Assembly: GCA_965224515.1 (NCBI GenBank)
Contig: OZ245051.1
Coordinates: 992,001 to 1,056,000 of the forward strand
Direction of reading: 5' to 3'
From: Sedimenticola_A sp040506425
Lineage (GTDB): Bacteria > Pseudomonadota > Gammaproteobacteria > Chromatiales > Chromatiaceae
Length of the DNA: 64,000 bases
Under the pieces are notes generated by a model, which worked only from the letters and a program-made list of their open reading frames with translations, searched no databases and was not told the origin of the DNA. How positions within the stretch are numbered: position 1 is the stretch's first letter; the number at the start of each line of letters is the position of its first letter. Positions 48,070 through 56,871 of this stretch are shown one piece after another. The translations under genes and the position numbers were made by a program.

Positions 48070-49419
48070 ATGAACGCTTCTGGCTATAGTGTCTCCTGGG
48101 ACTTCGATAATGACAAAGGCAAACCCTTGAGCTCGACACAACAGCACCCATTCAGAGATCATCTGCACATCTTCGGCCCGGGGATTGCGATCACCCTGCT
48201 CGGCTTTCTGCTCGCCTTCCAGTTCGTCAAGCCGGCACCCCCTGACCAGATCACCATCGCCACCGGCGGCATGGAGGGGGCCTACTCCCTGTTCGGCCAG
48301 CAGTACCGGGATTATCTCAAGCGGGAGAATATCGAGTTGCGGGTGCTCAACACCAAGGGCTCGGTTGAGAACATCCAGCTGCTCGAATCCGGTAAGGCCG
48401 ATATCGCCTTCGTCCAGGGCGGCACCGAAGAGTCAAGCAAGAGTGAGGAACTGATCTCCCTTGGCAGCCTATATTTCGAACCGATCTGGGTATTCCACCG
48501 GGGTGATCTCACTCTTGAACAGCTGACAGGGCTCGATAGCAGCAAGATAGCAATCGGTCCCGAGGGGAGCGGTACCCGCGCAGTGGCACTGCAGCTGCTG
48601 AGCGACAACAGCATCACCGACGCCAATGCAGAGCTTCTGGAACTGAGTGGCCGTCCGGCAGCCGACGCCCTGCTTGGGGGGCAGATCGATGCCGCATTCT
48701 TTGTCGCCTCGCCCCAGTCCGCCGTGGTGCGGGCACTGCTCGATTCCACCGAAATAGCGCTGATGAATTTCAAACGGGCCGACGCCTACACCCGCCTGCA
48801 CCGTTACCTCTCCCCTGCGGTTCTGCCCGAAGGGGTGATCAATCTCAGGCACAACCTGCCCCGCCAGGAGACCCGGCTGCTTGCCGCCAGCGCCAACCTG
48901 GTGGCCCACCAGGACCTTCACCCGGCGCTCATCGACCTGCTGCTGCAGGCGGCTTCGGAGAGCCACGGCGAAGGTGGGTGGTTTGAGCAGGCGGGACAGT
49001 TCCCCTCACCGGATTACCTGATATTCCCCCTGAGCAAGGAGGCCAAGCGCTTCTACGAATTCGGCCCACCCCTGCTGCAGCGCTACCTGCCGTTCTGGGC
49101 TGCCACCCTGGTGGACCGCCTGAAGGTGATGCTGCTGCCGCTTCTGGCCCTGATGATTCCCCTGTTCAAGGTGATGCCGCCGATCTACCGCTGGCGTATC
49201 CGCTCCCGCATCTACCGCTGGTACCGCGAGGTACTGGAGATCGACCGGCACAGCGACGCGCAAGAGACTAAAATAGAGGTAGCAATGGAGGAACTGGACG
49301 CCATCGACAGAGAGGTGTCAAAGGTCTCCGTGCCACTCTCCTATGCCGAGGAGCTATACGACCTGAGACTGCACATTGGGCTGGTGAGGGAGAAACTGGA
49401 GAGACTGAGAAACGGCTGA
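48070..49419 (+). CDS. TAXI-family solute-binding protein, membrane-anchored
   Basis: It has 449 residues and resembles the substrate-binding subunit of TRAP-TAXI transporters. A membrane helix lies at about 37-54, then the TAXI binding domain (about 60-330): ITIATGGMEGAYSLFGQQY, ENIQLLESGKADIAFVQGG, IGPEGSGTRAVALQLL and ALLGGQIDAAFFVA-type sequence. Unlike ordinary TAXI proteins it has a further membrane helix near 355-380 and a C-terminal coiled coil (about 395-445). No TRAP permease gene is next to it. It may therefore be a ligand sensor or partner of a distant permease. The LEA lipoprotein gene starts 10 bp downstream. Confidence 0.85.
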   Translation: MNASGYSVSWDFDNDKGKPLSSTQQHPFRDHLHIFGPGIAITLLGFLLAFQFVKPAPPDQITIATGGMEGAYSLFGQQYRDYLKRENIELRVLNTKGSVENIQLLESGKADIAFVQGGTEESSKSEELISLGSLYFEPIWVFHRGDLTLEQLTGLDSSKIAIGPEGSGTRAVALQLLSDNSITDANAELLELSGRPAADALLGGQIDAAFFVASPQSAVVRALLDSTEIALMNFKRADAYTRLHRYLSPAVLPEGVINLRHNLPRQETRLLAASANLVAHQDLHPALIDLLLQAASESHGEGGWFEQAGQFPSPDYLIFPLSKEAKRFYEFGPPLLQRYLPFWAATLVDRLKVMLLPLLALMIPLFKVMPPIYRWRIRSRIYRWYREVLEIDRHSDAQETKIEVAMEELDAIDREVSKVSVPLSYAEELYDLRLHIGLVREKLERLRNG

Positions 49420-49429
49420 GGCACAACAC

Positions 49430-49927
49430 ATGAGCACATCCAAAGCGCTGACCCTATGCCTGCTTGCACTGCTGATATTGAGCGGCTGCGCGGGCATGGC
49501 CGAGAGCAGGGAGTCCCCCCGGGTAACCCTGGTGGGCATCAAGATGATCAATGCGGAGATCTTCGAACAGCGCTACGGCCTGATGCTGCGCATTCAGAAC
49601 CCCAATCCGAATGCACTGGTCATCACCGGTATGAGTTTCAAGGTGGAGATCAACGAGAAGTCATTCGCCAGTGGAGTCAGTGACACCAACATCACCGTGG
49701 AGGGCTTTGGAGAGGCAAAGCTTGACGTGGAGGTTGTCAGCAGCCTGTTTGATATCGTGGAGCAACTGCGTGGTCTGGAGAAGCGCCAGGGCCAGCCGCT
49801 GGTCTACCGGATACATGGCAAAATCCAACACGCGGGATCACCCTTCTCCATCCCCTTTGAGCGCAAGGGACGCATCGGCGGGCCTGCCACAGGATCAGAG
49901 CCAGACGGCACTATCCACGCCACCTAG
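49430..49927 (+). CDS. LEA14-like (LEA_2/WHy) lipoprotein
   Basis: Predicted outer- or inner-membrane lipoprotein of 165 residues, with lipobox LLILSGC and acylated Cys at about 20. One LEA type 2 domain (about 33-155) shows VTLVGIKMINAEIFEQRYGLMLRIQNPNPNALVITGM and FGEAKLDVEVVSS. Related proteins are linked to desiccation or envelope stress, but no activity is proven here. It probably shares a transcript with the TAXI protein 10 bp upstream. Confidence 0.85.
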   Translation: MSTSKALTLCLLALLILSGCAGMAESRESPRVTLVGIKMINAEIFEQRYGLMLRIQNPNPNALVITGMSFKVEINEKSFASGVSDTNITVEGFGEAKLDVEVVSSLFDIVEQLRGLEKRQGQPLVYRIHGKIQHAGSPFSIPFERKGRIGGPATGSEPDGTIHAT

Positions 49928-49980
49928 GATGAAGTACTCCTGCAATATCCTCCTGCTAAACAAAGCTCCCCCACAAGGGC

Positions 49981-50029
49981 TGTAGGTCGGCCTTCAGGCC
50001 GACATGTGGGCTTGAAAGCCGACCTAACA
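49981..50029. repeat. GTAGGTCGG-type REP pair (family A)
   Basis: TGTAGGTCGGCCTTCAGGCCGACAT followed by GTGGGCTTGAAAGCCGACCTAAC, head-to-head hairpins between convergent genes; may serve as a bidirectional transcription end. Confidence 0.8.
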
Positions 50030-50083
50030 GCAATACCGAAACCAGGCATACAGTCCACCCCGGGGGAGAGGAGAGGACAGGGG

Positions 50084-50317
50084 TCAGTGACTGCAGACCA
50101 GGGCAGGGCCGATCACAAACTCCACCGCCTGGAACCCGTGGGCATCCAGGGCATCTTCCACATCCTCCCAGCTGCAGTCGGTATTCTCTTCCTGTACCGA
50201 GGCGATCACGCCGGTGGCATGACGATAGGCCTCATGCTCTTCCATATCGACAGGAATACGAACCAGGCGCGTCTTGTCCGGATCGCTACTCTGCAACACC
50301 ATCAATTTAGCTGTCAT
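50084..50317 (-). CDS. Hypothetical protein, 77 aa
   Basis: Small acidic cytosolic protein with no known domain that I can name. It has a beta-strand start TAKLMVLQSSDPDKTRLVRIPVDM and a central SWEDVEDALDAHGFQAVEFVIG. GGAG is about 8 nt before the ATG, and codon use is like that of neighbours. It lies 39 bp downstream of the DksA-like gene on the same strand and may be co-transcribed with it. Confidence 0.6.
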   Translation of the reverse strand: MTAKLMVLQSSDPDKTRLVRIPVDMEEHEAYRHATGVIASVQEENTDCSWEDVEDALDAHGFQAVEFVIGPALVCSH

Positions 50318-50356
50318 TACTCACTCCAGTTAACCAGTACTTTTTCAGTCACGGCT

Positions 50357-50716
50357 TCAGCACCCCGCCGGACTCTCTGACTTGTTGGCGCAATCGATAC
50401 AGAGAGAGGCGGCAGGATTGAACTCAAGGCGTTTTTCAGCGATCTCGTCGCCACAATCTAAACAGAAACCGAACTCATCCTCATTGATCCTTCTCAAAGC
50501 GGCGGCAATACACTTCAACTCCACCTCTCTTCGACGTTGATTCTCCTGGGACATGGCCTGGGCCTGCAGTGCATCCATGCGCGAAAGACGCCCGACCCGG
50601 GTCTGGTCCAGCTCCACTGTACCCGCCGCCTCATCGGCAGTATCCGACACCGCTAGCAGTTCTTCACGCCGTTTGAGCAGCAGCTGCCGGAATCTCTCCT
50701 GATCGATTTCACCCAT
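50357..50716 (-). CDS. DksA/TraR-type C4 zinc-finger protein
   Basis: Small protein (119 residues) of the DksA/TraR family, which binds the RNA polymerase secondary channel. The N-terminal helical part is followed by a zinc finger with four Cys in GFCLDCGDEI and LCIDCANK (about 83-107). It is shorter than DksA (about 150), and the DxxDxA tip typical of DksA is not evident, so it is more like YbiI/TraR members. GGAGG lies 6 nt before the ATG. Confidence 0.88.
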   Translation of the reverse strand: MGEIDQERFRQLLLKRREELLAVSDTADEAAGTVELDQTRVGRLSRMDALQAQAMSQENQRRREVELKCIAAALRRINEDEFGFCLDCGDEIAEKRLEFNPAASLCIDCANKSESPAGC

Positions 50717-50904
50717 CGCAGCCTCCGGCCAGCGCCAAAAAAACCCATGCCCGGATCATAACCTAAATCCCGCACATCTGATGCACAGCACCGTACCCCG
50801 CAGGAGAGCTCCTCCTACCTGACTGATAAAAAAAGGATTTCACTTGTTCTCCGGGCCGGAAATGTCTATCCTCCGGCACTCGAATTGAACTGGAGAAAAA
50901 CACC

Positions 50905-51882
50905 ATGTCCGATACGGATCAGCGCGTCATCTACCTCTTTCCCGGCCAGGGCTCACAGTACCCCGGCATCGGCAGCGACCTCTGCGCCGATTTTGAATCC
51001 GCCCGCCGTATCTACGAACAGGCGAGTGACGTGCTGGGATACGACATGGCAAGGCTCTCCCACGAGGACCCGGACAACCAGATCAACCTCACCCGTTATA
51101 CCCAGCCCGTGTTGCTGACCCATCAAATTGCGTGTCTCACAGTCTACCGCGAGCTTGCCGACAGCCCCCTGCAGCCGGTTGCGGCAGCCGGCCACAGCCT
51201 GGGCGAATACTCAGCCCTGGTCGCAGCCGAGGCGCTGAGCTTCGAAGACGCACTTCGCCTGGTCTCAAAGCGCGGCGAGCTGATGGGCACCCACGGCGAA
51301 GGGGAGATGGCAGCACTGACCGTTGATCTCGAAACCGCCCGGCCCCTGGCTGACAAGCACTTCTGCGGCATTGCCGGTCTCAACCTGGCGGACCAGACAG
51401 TAGTTGGGGGCGCCGGAGCCGACCTCGACGCCCTGGCCGCGGAGATGGCCGAGGTACACCCCAAGAAGAGAGCGGTCAGGCTGAAAACAGAGGGCGCTTT
51501 CCATACCTACTACATGGTCACCGCGGCACGCCACTTCCGCGATGAGCTGAACAAGGCCCAGATCAATGCACCCAAGATGAATGTGCTCTCCAACTACACC
51601 GGCGGGTTTCATGAGGCCGATGCGGAGACCATCAAGTCACGCCTCTTCTTCCAGCTGTTCCACCCGGTGAACTGGGTGGGCTGCCTGCAGAGCGCACTGG
51701 ATGACGGCATCAACCTTTTCGTGGAGTTCGGCGGCGGTATCGGCAGTGGTGAAGGTCCGGCGGAAAAACGCCCAAATCTTGAAGGCATCATCAAGAAATT
51801 CACCCGCCGCACCAAGCCAAAACCCGACTACATTCCGGCCATCAACCTGGCCAGCATCAAGGCGGCGGCGGGCGTCGAGTAA
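50905..51882 (+). CDS. ACP S-malonyltransferase (FabD-like)
   Basis: Transfers malonyl from CoA to acyl carrier protein. It has 325 residues. The nucleophile Ser98 lies in AAGHSLGEYSAL, the N-terminal glutamine loop in FPGQGSQYPGIG, and the histidine in EGAFHTYYM. It lies outside any fab operon (no fabH, fabG or acpP here) and differs from a housekeeping FabD in the GAFHT motif and length, so it may be a second malonyltransferase, for example for polyketide-like or specialised lipid synthesis. A strong terminator follows. Confidence 0.85.
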   Translation: MSDTDQRVIYLFPGQGSQYPGIGSDLCADFESARRIYEQASDVLGYDMARLSHEDPDNQINLTRYTQPVLLTHQIACLTVYRELADSPLQPVAAAGHSLGEYSALVAAEALSFEDALRLVSKRGELMGTHGEGEMAALTVDLETARPLADKHFCGIAGLNLADQTVVGGAGADLDALAAEMAEVHPKKRAVRLKTEGAFHTYYMVTAARHFRDELNKAQINAPKMNVLSNYTGGFHEADAETIKSRLFFQLFHPVNWVGCLQSALDDGINLFVEFGGGIGSGEGPAEKRPNLEGIIKKFTRRTKPKPDYIPAINLASIKAAAGVE

Positions 51883-51901
51883 GTACAACCTGTAAGCTTT
51901 T

Positions 51902-51925
51902 AAAGGGCCCACCGGGCCCTTTTTT
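51902..51925 (+). terminator. Rho-independent terminator of the malonyltransferase gene
   Basis: AAAGGGCCC, loop ACC, GGGCCCTTT, then TTTTT. Stem of 9 bp with T-tract, 19 bp after the stop. Confidence 0.93.
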
Positions 51926-51942
51926 CATGGGACTGAGCAGAT

Positions 51943-51969
51943 GGTGCAATACGCTGCGCCATTGCACCC
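51943..51969. repeat. Partial family C element
   Basis: GGTGCAATACG-CTGCG-CCATTGCACC is the right half of the GTAGGGTGG-type element at 21131 and 39823, between the terminator and the GGDEF-EAL gene. Confidence 0.65.
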
Positions 51970-51998
51970 GACCTACATACCATCGACTGAAACAGGGC

Positions 51999-54695
51999 CT
52001 AACAGGCCGCCGCTTCTTCTATATGCCGGGGCAACAGCGTGGGAGAATCCTGAGCGATCATCTCCCGAAACCGATCGAGTGGCACCGGCGGACTGTAGTA
52101 GTAACCCTGTATCAGGTCGATATTGCGAAGCTGCAGAAACTGCAACTGCTCATCGGTCTCCACGCCCTCGGCCACCAGCTCCAGCTCAAGTGCATGGGCC
52201 ATCGCCACAATAGCTTCCACCAGCGCCTCGTCACTGGGATCGATACCGATATCCCTGACAAATGAGCGATCGATTTTCAGCACATCCATGGGAAAGCGCT
52301 TGAGATAGCTCAGGGATGAGTAGCCGGTCCCGAAATCGTCCAGCGCAAGCTTGATACCCCGCTCCTTGAGTGCGATGAGGGTATCGAGTGTCTCTGGTGC
52401 ATCCTGTACCAACAGGCTTTCGGTGATCTCCAGCTCCAGCAGCTCGGGGGGCAGACCACTCTCTTCCAGGGCCTGCTCTACGGAGCTGAGCAGATTCTCA
52501 CCTCGGAACTGGCGCGAGGAGATATTGATGGCCACACTGACCGGCTCTTTGCAGATCGCCCTCCAGCGTGCCGCATCTGATGTGGCCTGCCGTATAACCC
52601 ATTTTCCAATACCGGCAATCAAGCCTGCATCTTCGGCAACCGAGATAAACTGGTCAGGGGGCACCCATCCAAGGTCGGGGTTGTTCCAGCGCAACAGCAC
52701 CTCTGCCCCACTGATCAATCCATCACTGGTACTCACCTTGGGCTGGTAGACCAGGCTGAGTTCATCCCGCTCCATGGCGCGGCGCAGCCTCGATTCGATC
52801 GCCATGCGCCGTTCCGCATCGTCCCGCATCTCCCGGGTGAACAGGTGGTAGGTATTTCGCCCCTTGGCCTTGGCGCCGTACATCGCGGCATCGGCCGACT
52901 GCATCAGTTTCTCCGGTGACTCACCATCATCCGGGTAGTAGCAGATACCGATGCTGCCGGTGGCAAACACTTCACCTCCTCTCAAGACAAAGGGCTGGCC
53001 AAATTTTCCAAGCACCTTGCGTGCAACCACCTCTGCATCCCGCGGGTGGTCCAATCCCTCCAGCATGATCAAAAACTCATCACCACTGATCCTGTATAGG
53101 GTATCGGTATCGCGTAACGCCTCCTGCACTCGATCACTCACGTGCTGCAGCAGTTCATCACCCGCCTTGTGCCCCATGGTGTCATTGACGGTCTTGAAAT
53201 TATCCAGGTCCATGAACAGCAGAGCAACGCGGTTGCGCTCGCGCCTTGATCGAACGAAGGCCTCCATCAGTCTCGGCATCAGGTAGTTTTTGTTGGGCAG
53301 GCCGGTCAGCTCATCAAAGTTGGCCTGGCGTATCAACTGACGCTCGTACTGCTTGCGCTCGGTGTTGTCCATGGCGACGCCAATAGCACCGGAGACATTG
53401 TTATCGGCATCCAGCAACGGAGAGTAGTGTATCTCGTAGGTACACCCTTCCACCTCGATATCGGTCACGAAGCGCTCCCCTGCCAGGGCCTGATGAGCAT
53501 CCGACTGAATCTGCGGCATCCCTTTATAAGTTGTAAAGAGGTTGTCGCCGACACTGGCTGAAGGAAAAGAGTCTGCCTGCCAGAAACCGGTATCAACAAA
53601 GAAGGTGAAATCACCCTGGAGGTCCAGGGACCAGAGGGATATAGGCGCACTGGTCACCACCGACTGGACCAGCGCCTGGCGCTCCCGCGCCACCTGCTCG
53701 GCCTGGGCACGAACAGTAACATCAAGAGCGGTCATGACATAGACCGGGGGCTCTTCACGTTCCGAATACTGCAGACGGGCCTCCACAGGATAGCTGCTGC
53801 CATCCTTTCTGCGATGACGAACCTGCAGCGCCATGGACTGCTCAGGGGTATGCTTCAGGGCAGCGGCAATCAGATCGAAATCCCCACGGTCTTTTACGTC
53901 AAGAATATCAAATACACTCAAGCCATCGAGTTCACGCTCTTCATATCCCAGGTTCTCCAGGGCGCCACTGTTGGCCAGGATACACGCCATGCTCTCCCCA
54001 TCGAACACGTAAAACTCACTCGCACTGCTCTCGAGGACACGGGAGAGACGGTTGCCGAGGCGGTTCTTCTCCTGCTCCAGGTCATTCAACAGGCTGCGGT
54101 TCTCATAGCGCAGCTCGAGCGACGAAATAAAGGAGTCGTGCATTCTCCTGCCCGCCCTCAGCAGGAAGAGCAGCAGGGCAATGACCAGCACCCCCATGCC
54201 GAGATGCAGGTTGGTACCCTGGAACAGTGATGCCACCCCTACGGGTAACAGTGTTGGGATTGCGTAACTGATGTAGGAGCCGTAATCGGGGGCGTGGACG
54301 GTGAGCGCACCGGCAGCCAGACCAGCCAGTACCAACACCGTAAAGATCTGGTACTGGATCGCATCAACGGGGAAAAACTGCACACCGGCCCAGCCCCAGA
54401 CGAGCCCGGTCAGGAAGGTGCCTATGCGGTGTTGACGCAACCACTCCTGGGCCGTACGGGCCGGGTGACGACTTTGCCTGTAAGACCAGGCCTCCCAGAC
54501 CCTCCAGAGGAGAATCGCGGTCAGGGCCGCAAACCACAGGACAGACGCCTGCAAGCCCATGTAGGCGGAGTGAACAGCAAGAAAAATCAGTGCGACGAAG
54601 AAGGTCACCGAAACAGACTGCGCCGCCCCGGCATAGAGCATGCCGGCCTGATCAGACTCTACCGCAGAGAAGTTCCCTCTCCTTGAGCTATCCAT
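51999..54695 (-). CDS. Membrane PAS-GGDEF-EAL protein
   Basis: Dual-domain c-di-GMP protein of about 898 residues. An N-terminal membrane sensor of about five or six helices (about 20-180) is followed by a coiled coil, two PAS domains (about 210-460), a GGDEF domain (about 475-635) and an EAL domain (about 645-890). The cyclase motif is SGDEF near residue 538, compatible with activity. The EAL motif reads EVLLRW near 665, and DDFGTGYSSL and the LKIDRSFV and EGVET stretches of active phosphodiesterases are present. Net activity cannot be judged. The frame opens with GTG at 54740; ATG 54695 or GTG 54704 (GGGAG upstream) are alternatives. Divergent from a PilZ gene. Confidence 0.9.
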   Translation of the reverse strand: MDSSRRGNFSAVESDQAGMLYAGAAQSVSVTFFVALIFLAVHSAYMGLQASVLWFAALTAILLWRVWEAWSYRQSRHPARTAQEWLRQHRIGTFLTGLVWGWAGVQFFPVDAIQYQIFTVLVLAGLAAGALTVHAPDYGSYISYAIPTLLPVGVASLFQGTNLHLGMGVLVIALLLFLLRAGRRMHDSFISSLELRYENRSLLNDLEQEKNRLGNRLSRVLESSASEFYVFDGESMACILANSGALENLGYEERELDGLSVFDILDVKDRGDFDLIAAALKHTPEQSMALQVRHRRKDGSSYPVEARLQYSEREEPPVYVMTALDVTVRAQAEQVARERQALVQSVVTSAPISLWSLDLQGDFTFFVDTGFWQADSFPSASVGDNLFTTYKGMPQIQSDAHQALAGERFVTDIEVEGCTYEIHYSPLLDADNNVSGAIGVAMDNTERKQYERQLIRQANFDELTGLPNKNYLMPRLMEAFVRSRRERNRVALLFMDLDNFKTVNDTMGHKAGDELLQHVSDRVQEALRDTDTLYRISGDEFLIMLEGLDHPRDAEVVARKVLGKFGQPFVLRGGEVFATGSIGICYYPDDGESPEKLMQSADAAMYGAKAKGRNTYHLFTREMRDDAERRMAIESRLRRAMERDELSLVYQPKVSTSDGLISGAEVLLRWNNPDLGWVPPDQFISVAEDAGLIAGIGKWVIRQATSDAARWRAICKEPVSVAINISSRQFRGENLLSSVEQALEESGLPPELLELEITESLLVQDAPETLDTLIALKERGIKLALDDFGTGYSSLSYLKRFPMDVLKIDRSFVRDIGIDPSDEALVEAIVAMAHALELELVAEGVETDEQLQFLQLRNIDLIQGYYYSPPVPLDRFREMIAQDSPTLLPRHIEEAAAC

Positions 54696-54908
54696 TGCCA
54701 GCACCCAGTAACTCCCTGTGCGTACTGATGCCCCAAACACCCCTTTCAGGATATTTAGGCCGCTCAGAACATATACTTGTAAATGTAAGTATGGCTCAGT
54801 TGCCTGAAAATTGGGATAAATATTCGTTATTTACTAATAGAATCAAACCGATACCAAACCAAGAGTTAGGCAGACCGGCAGCCAACACCTGCTCCAGGTA
54901 CAGCAAAC

Positions 54909-55268
54909 ATGCCACCGACCCAAACTGTCAGAGGGAAAAAGCGGATCAGGATCGCCTGCGCGGTGGACCTGGTATCCGGGCTGAGCCTGCATGGCTACAC
55001 CAAGGAGCTCTCCCTTGATGGCGTTTTCATGGAGAGTCAGGGCTTCTCCCTGATGGGCCGCAATCCGCCGCAACCGGGGGATTCAGGAGTATTCACCCTG
55101 TTCTACAAACTCAGGGGAAAGCACTGCAATATCAAAATGCACTGCACGCTCAGCAACGTAATCTCAAGCGGCCTGGGACTCAACATCAACTACTCGGGAC
55201 TGACCCGCCAGGAACATCAGCTGCTCATGGCGATACTGGAGAGAGGATCAGACCGACTTGACCAGTGA
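54909..55268 (+). CDS. PilZ-domain c-di-GMP-binding protein
   Basis: Single-domain PilZ protein of 119 residues. The RxxxR motif is RGKKR (residues 8-12). The second motif reads ELSLDG, so Glu replaces the usual Asp/Asn of (D/N)xSxxG. Later strands (GVFTLFYKLRGKHCNIKMHCTLSNV, GLGLNINYSGL) fit the fold. It likely relays c-di-GMP levels to a partner. It is divergent from the GGDEF-EAL gene, with a 213-bp region between containing ATACTT-N8-AAGTAT at 54772-54791. Its 3' end overlaps the convergent thioesterase gene by 21 bp. Confidence 0.82.
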   Translation: MPPTQTVRGKKRIRIACAVDLVSGLSLHGYTKELSLDGVFMESQGFSLMGRNPPQPGDSGVFTLFYKLRGKHCNIKMHCTLSNVISSGLGLNINYSGLTRQEHQLLMAILERGSDRLDQ

Positions 55269-55709
55269 CGCAGAGTAGCGCCCCCTGAAAGTGACCCCGC
55301 GACCTCTCCCTGTGATGACATCCGCCTGCAACTGGATACTTGCGCGGGACCCGCTTTTCACTCTGGCCAGAAAATCACCAAGCGCCTCACCCTCAGGCAC
55401 CCTGCACCGGCTCTCGATCAGGCCCGTGACCGGCAGACGGTAGTGTATTTGTCCGTCTCCCAATACGCTCTGGGCCGCTATTTCCGCCTCTTCAAACTTA
55501 AGATGGAGCAGCCCCCAGCAGGTTATGGCGCAGATGGCATAGAGGCTGCCGCCGAAGGCCGTACCGTGAATGTTGATGTTGGGCTCAAGGTCGGCGTGGA
55601 CCACCAGCTCCCTGCCGTCATAACCGGCGACACGTACCCCCATATGGGCGGTCAACGGCACCTCGCGGTGCAGGATGCGCTCCAGTTCGACTTCTCTGCT
55701 CAGGCTCAT
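55248..55709 (-). CDS. Hotdog-fold thioesterase (YiiD C-terminal type)
   Basis: Putative acyl-CoA or acyl-ACP thioesterase of 153 residues. The hotdog core shows NINIHGTAFGGSLYAICAITCWGLLH, the central helix typical of the YiiD_C family, then IHYRLPVTGLIESRCRVPEG. It overlaps the carbonic anhydrase gene by 4 bp (ATGA), so it is the last gene of the propionate cluster. Substrate unknown; release of CoA from methylmalonyl- or propionyl-type esters is conceivable but only inferred from position. Confidence 0.82.
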   Translation of the reverse strand: MSLSREVELERILHREVPLTAHMGVRVAGYDGRELVVHADLEPNINIHGTAFGGSLYAICAITCWGLLHLKFEEAEIAAQSVLGDGQIHYRLPVTGLIESRCRVPEGEALGDFLARVKSGSRASIQLQADVITGRGRGVTFRGRYSASLVKSV

Positions 55710-56353
55710 CGCTCGCTGCTTGTGGGGATCTGGCGATAGTGTTCGGGCACCTGCTCCGGGGCATCGAAATTGACATTCAGATCACGCAGCACGCCATCGT
55801 GGATACTGTAGATCCAGCCGTGGACAGTGAGTTCCTGACCCCGCTCCCATGCATCCTGGACGATCGTGGTGTGGCAGACATTGGCCACCTGCTCGATGAC
55901 ATTAAGCTCGCACAGCAGGTCCACCCGCTCCTCGGTATCGACGCAGTGCTCGAAGTGTTCCCTGTGCAGGTGGTAGACATCCTTGATGTGGCGCAGCCAG
56001 TTGTCGATCAGGCCCTGGGACTTGCTGCCCAAGGCAGCGGCAACTCCACCACAACCATAATGACCACAGACGATGATGTGTTTCACCTTCAGCACATCCA
56101 CCGCGTATTGCAACACCGAGAGACAGTTGAGGTCGGTATGCACCACCAGGTTGGCCACGTTGCGATGAACGAACAGCTCACCGGGTAACAGGCCAACGAT
56201 CTCGTTGGCCGGCACCCGGCTGTCTGAACAGCCGATCCAGAGATACTCGGGCCGCTGTTGCCGGGAGAGCTTCTGGAAGAAGAGCGGATCACGCTCCTTG
56301 ATTCCCTCGGCCCACTCGAGATTGCTTTCGAAGAGCTTGTTCAGGTCAGTCAT
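55706..56353 (-). CDS. can: Beta-carbonic anhydrase (Can-type)
   Basis: Interconverts CO2 and bicarbonate. It has 215 residues. Zinc ligands are Cys42 and Asp44 in CSDSRVPANE and His98 and Cys101 in CGHYGCGG, matching E. coli Can positions. It is 21 bp downstream of mce and overlaps the thioesterase gene, in the same transcript as propionyl-CoA carboxylase, which consumes bicarbonate. A role in supplying that carboxylase is inferred. Confidence 0.96.
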   Translation of the reverse strand: MTDLNKLFESNLEWAEGIKERDPLFFQKLSRQQRPEYLWIGCSDSRVPANEIVGLLPGELFVHRNVANLVVHTDLNCLSVLQYAVDVLKVKHIIVCGHYGCGGVAAALGSKSQGLIDNWLRHIKDVYHLHREHFEHCVDTEERVDLLCELNVIEQVANVCHTTIVQDAWERGQELTVHGWIYSIHDGVLRDLNVNFDAPEQVPEHYRQIPTSSER

Positions 56354-56374
56354 GAGGTACGCTACCGGGTGAGT

Positions 56375-56773
56375 TCAGGCCTGCTCCAGCTCCACCAGGG
56401 TGCCGCAGAAGTCCTTGGGGTGTAGAAACAGCACCGGCTTGTTGTGGGCGCCTGTTTTGATCTTGCCCAATGCGCGGGCACCACTGGCTTTCATTCGCTC
56501 TGCGGCCGCCTCGATATCTTCCACCTCGTAGCAAACATGGTGAATGCCGCCGCTGGGATTCTTGTCCAGAAACTTTGCTATCGGAGACTCCTCACCCAAG
56601 GGGTGCAGTAGCTCTATCTTGGTATTTGGCAGCTCGACAAAAACCGTGGTTACCCCATGCTCAGGCAGTGCAAGAGGCTCCGATACCCTGGCACCGAGAG
56701 TGTCCCGGTAGACGGCGGTTCCCGCATCCAGGTCAGGCACGACGATGGCCACATGATTCAGTTTTCCGATCAT
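56375..56773 (-). CDS. mce: Methylmalonyl-CoA epimerase
   Basis: Converts (S)- to (R)-methylmalonyl-CoA between carboxylase and mutase. It is a VOC-superfamily protein of 132 residues: LNHVAIVVPDLDAGTAVYRDTLGA at the N-terminus, then ELLHPLGEESPIAKFLDKNPSGGIHHVCYEVEDIEAA and LFLHPKDFCGTLVELEQ, with His and Glu metal ligands in each half. It follows meaB across a GTAGGAGCG-type repeat. Confidence 0.95.
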   Translation of the reverse strand: MIGKLNHVAIVVPDLDAGTAVYRDTLGARVSEPLALPEHGVTTVFVELPNTKIELLHPLGEESPIAKFLDKNPSGGIHHVCYEVEDIEAAAERMKASGARALGKIKTGAHNKPVLFLHPKDFCGTLVELEQA

Positions 56774-56800
56774 TACTCAACTCCGGTGTTTTTTGACGTT

Positions 56801-56871
56801 GTAGGAGCGAACTTGTTCGCGATCAGTGGTGAACATTGCTATTTGCCGATCGCGAACAAGTTCGCTCCTAC
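56801..56871. repeat. GTAGGAGCG-type REP pair (family B) between mce and meaB
   Basis: GTAGGAGCGAACTTGTTCGCGATC and its inverted partner GATCGCGAACAAGTTCGCTCCTAC. The right-hand GTAGG head supplies the TAG stop codon of meaB (56868-56870). Confidence 0.92.
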
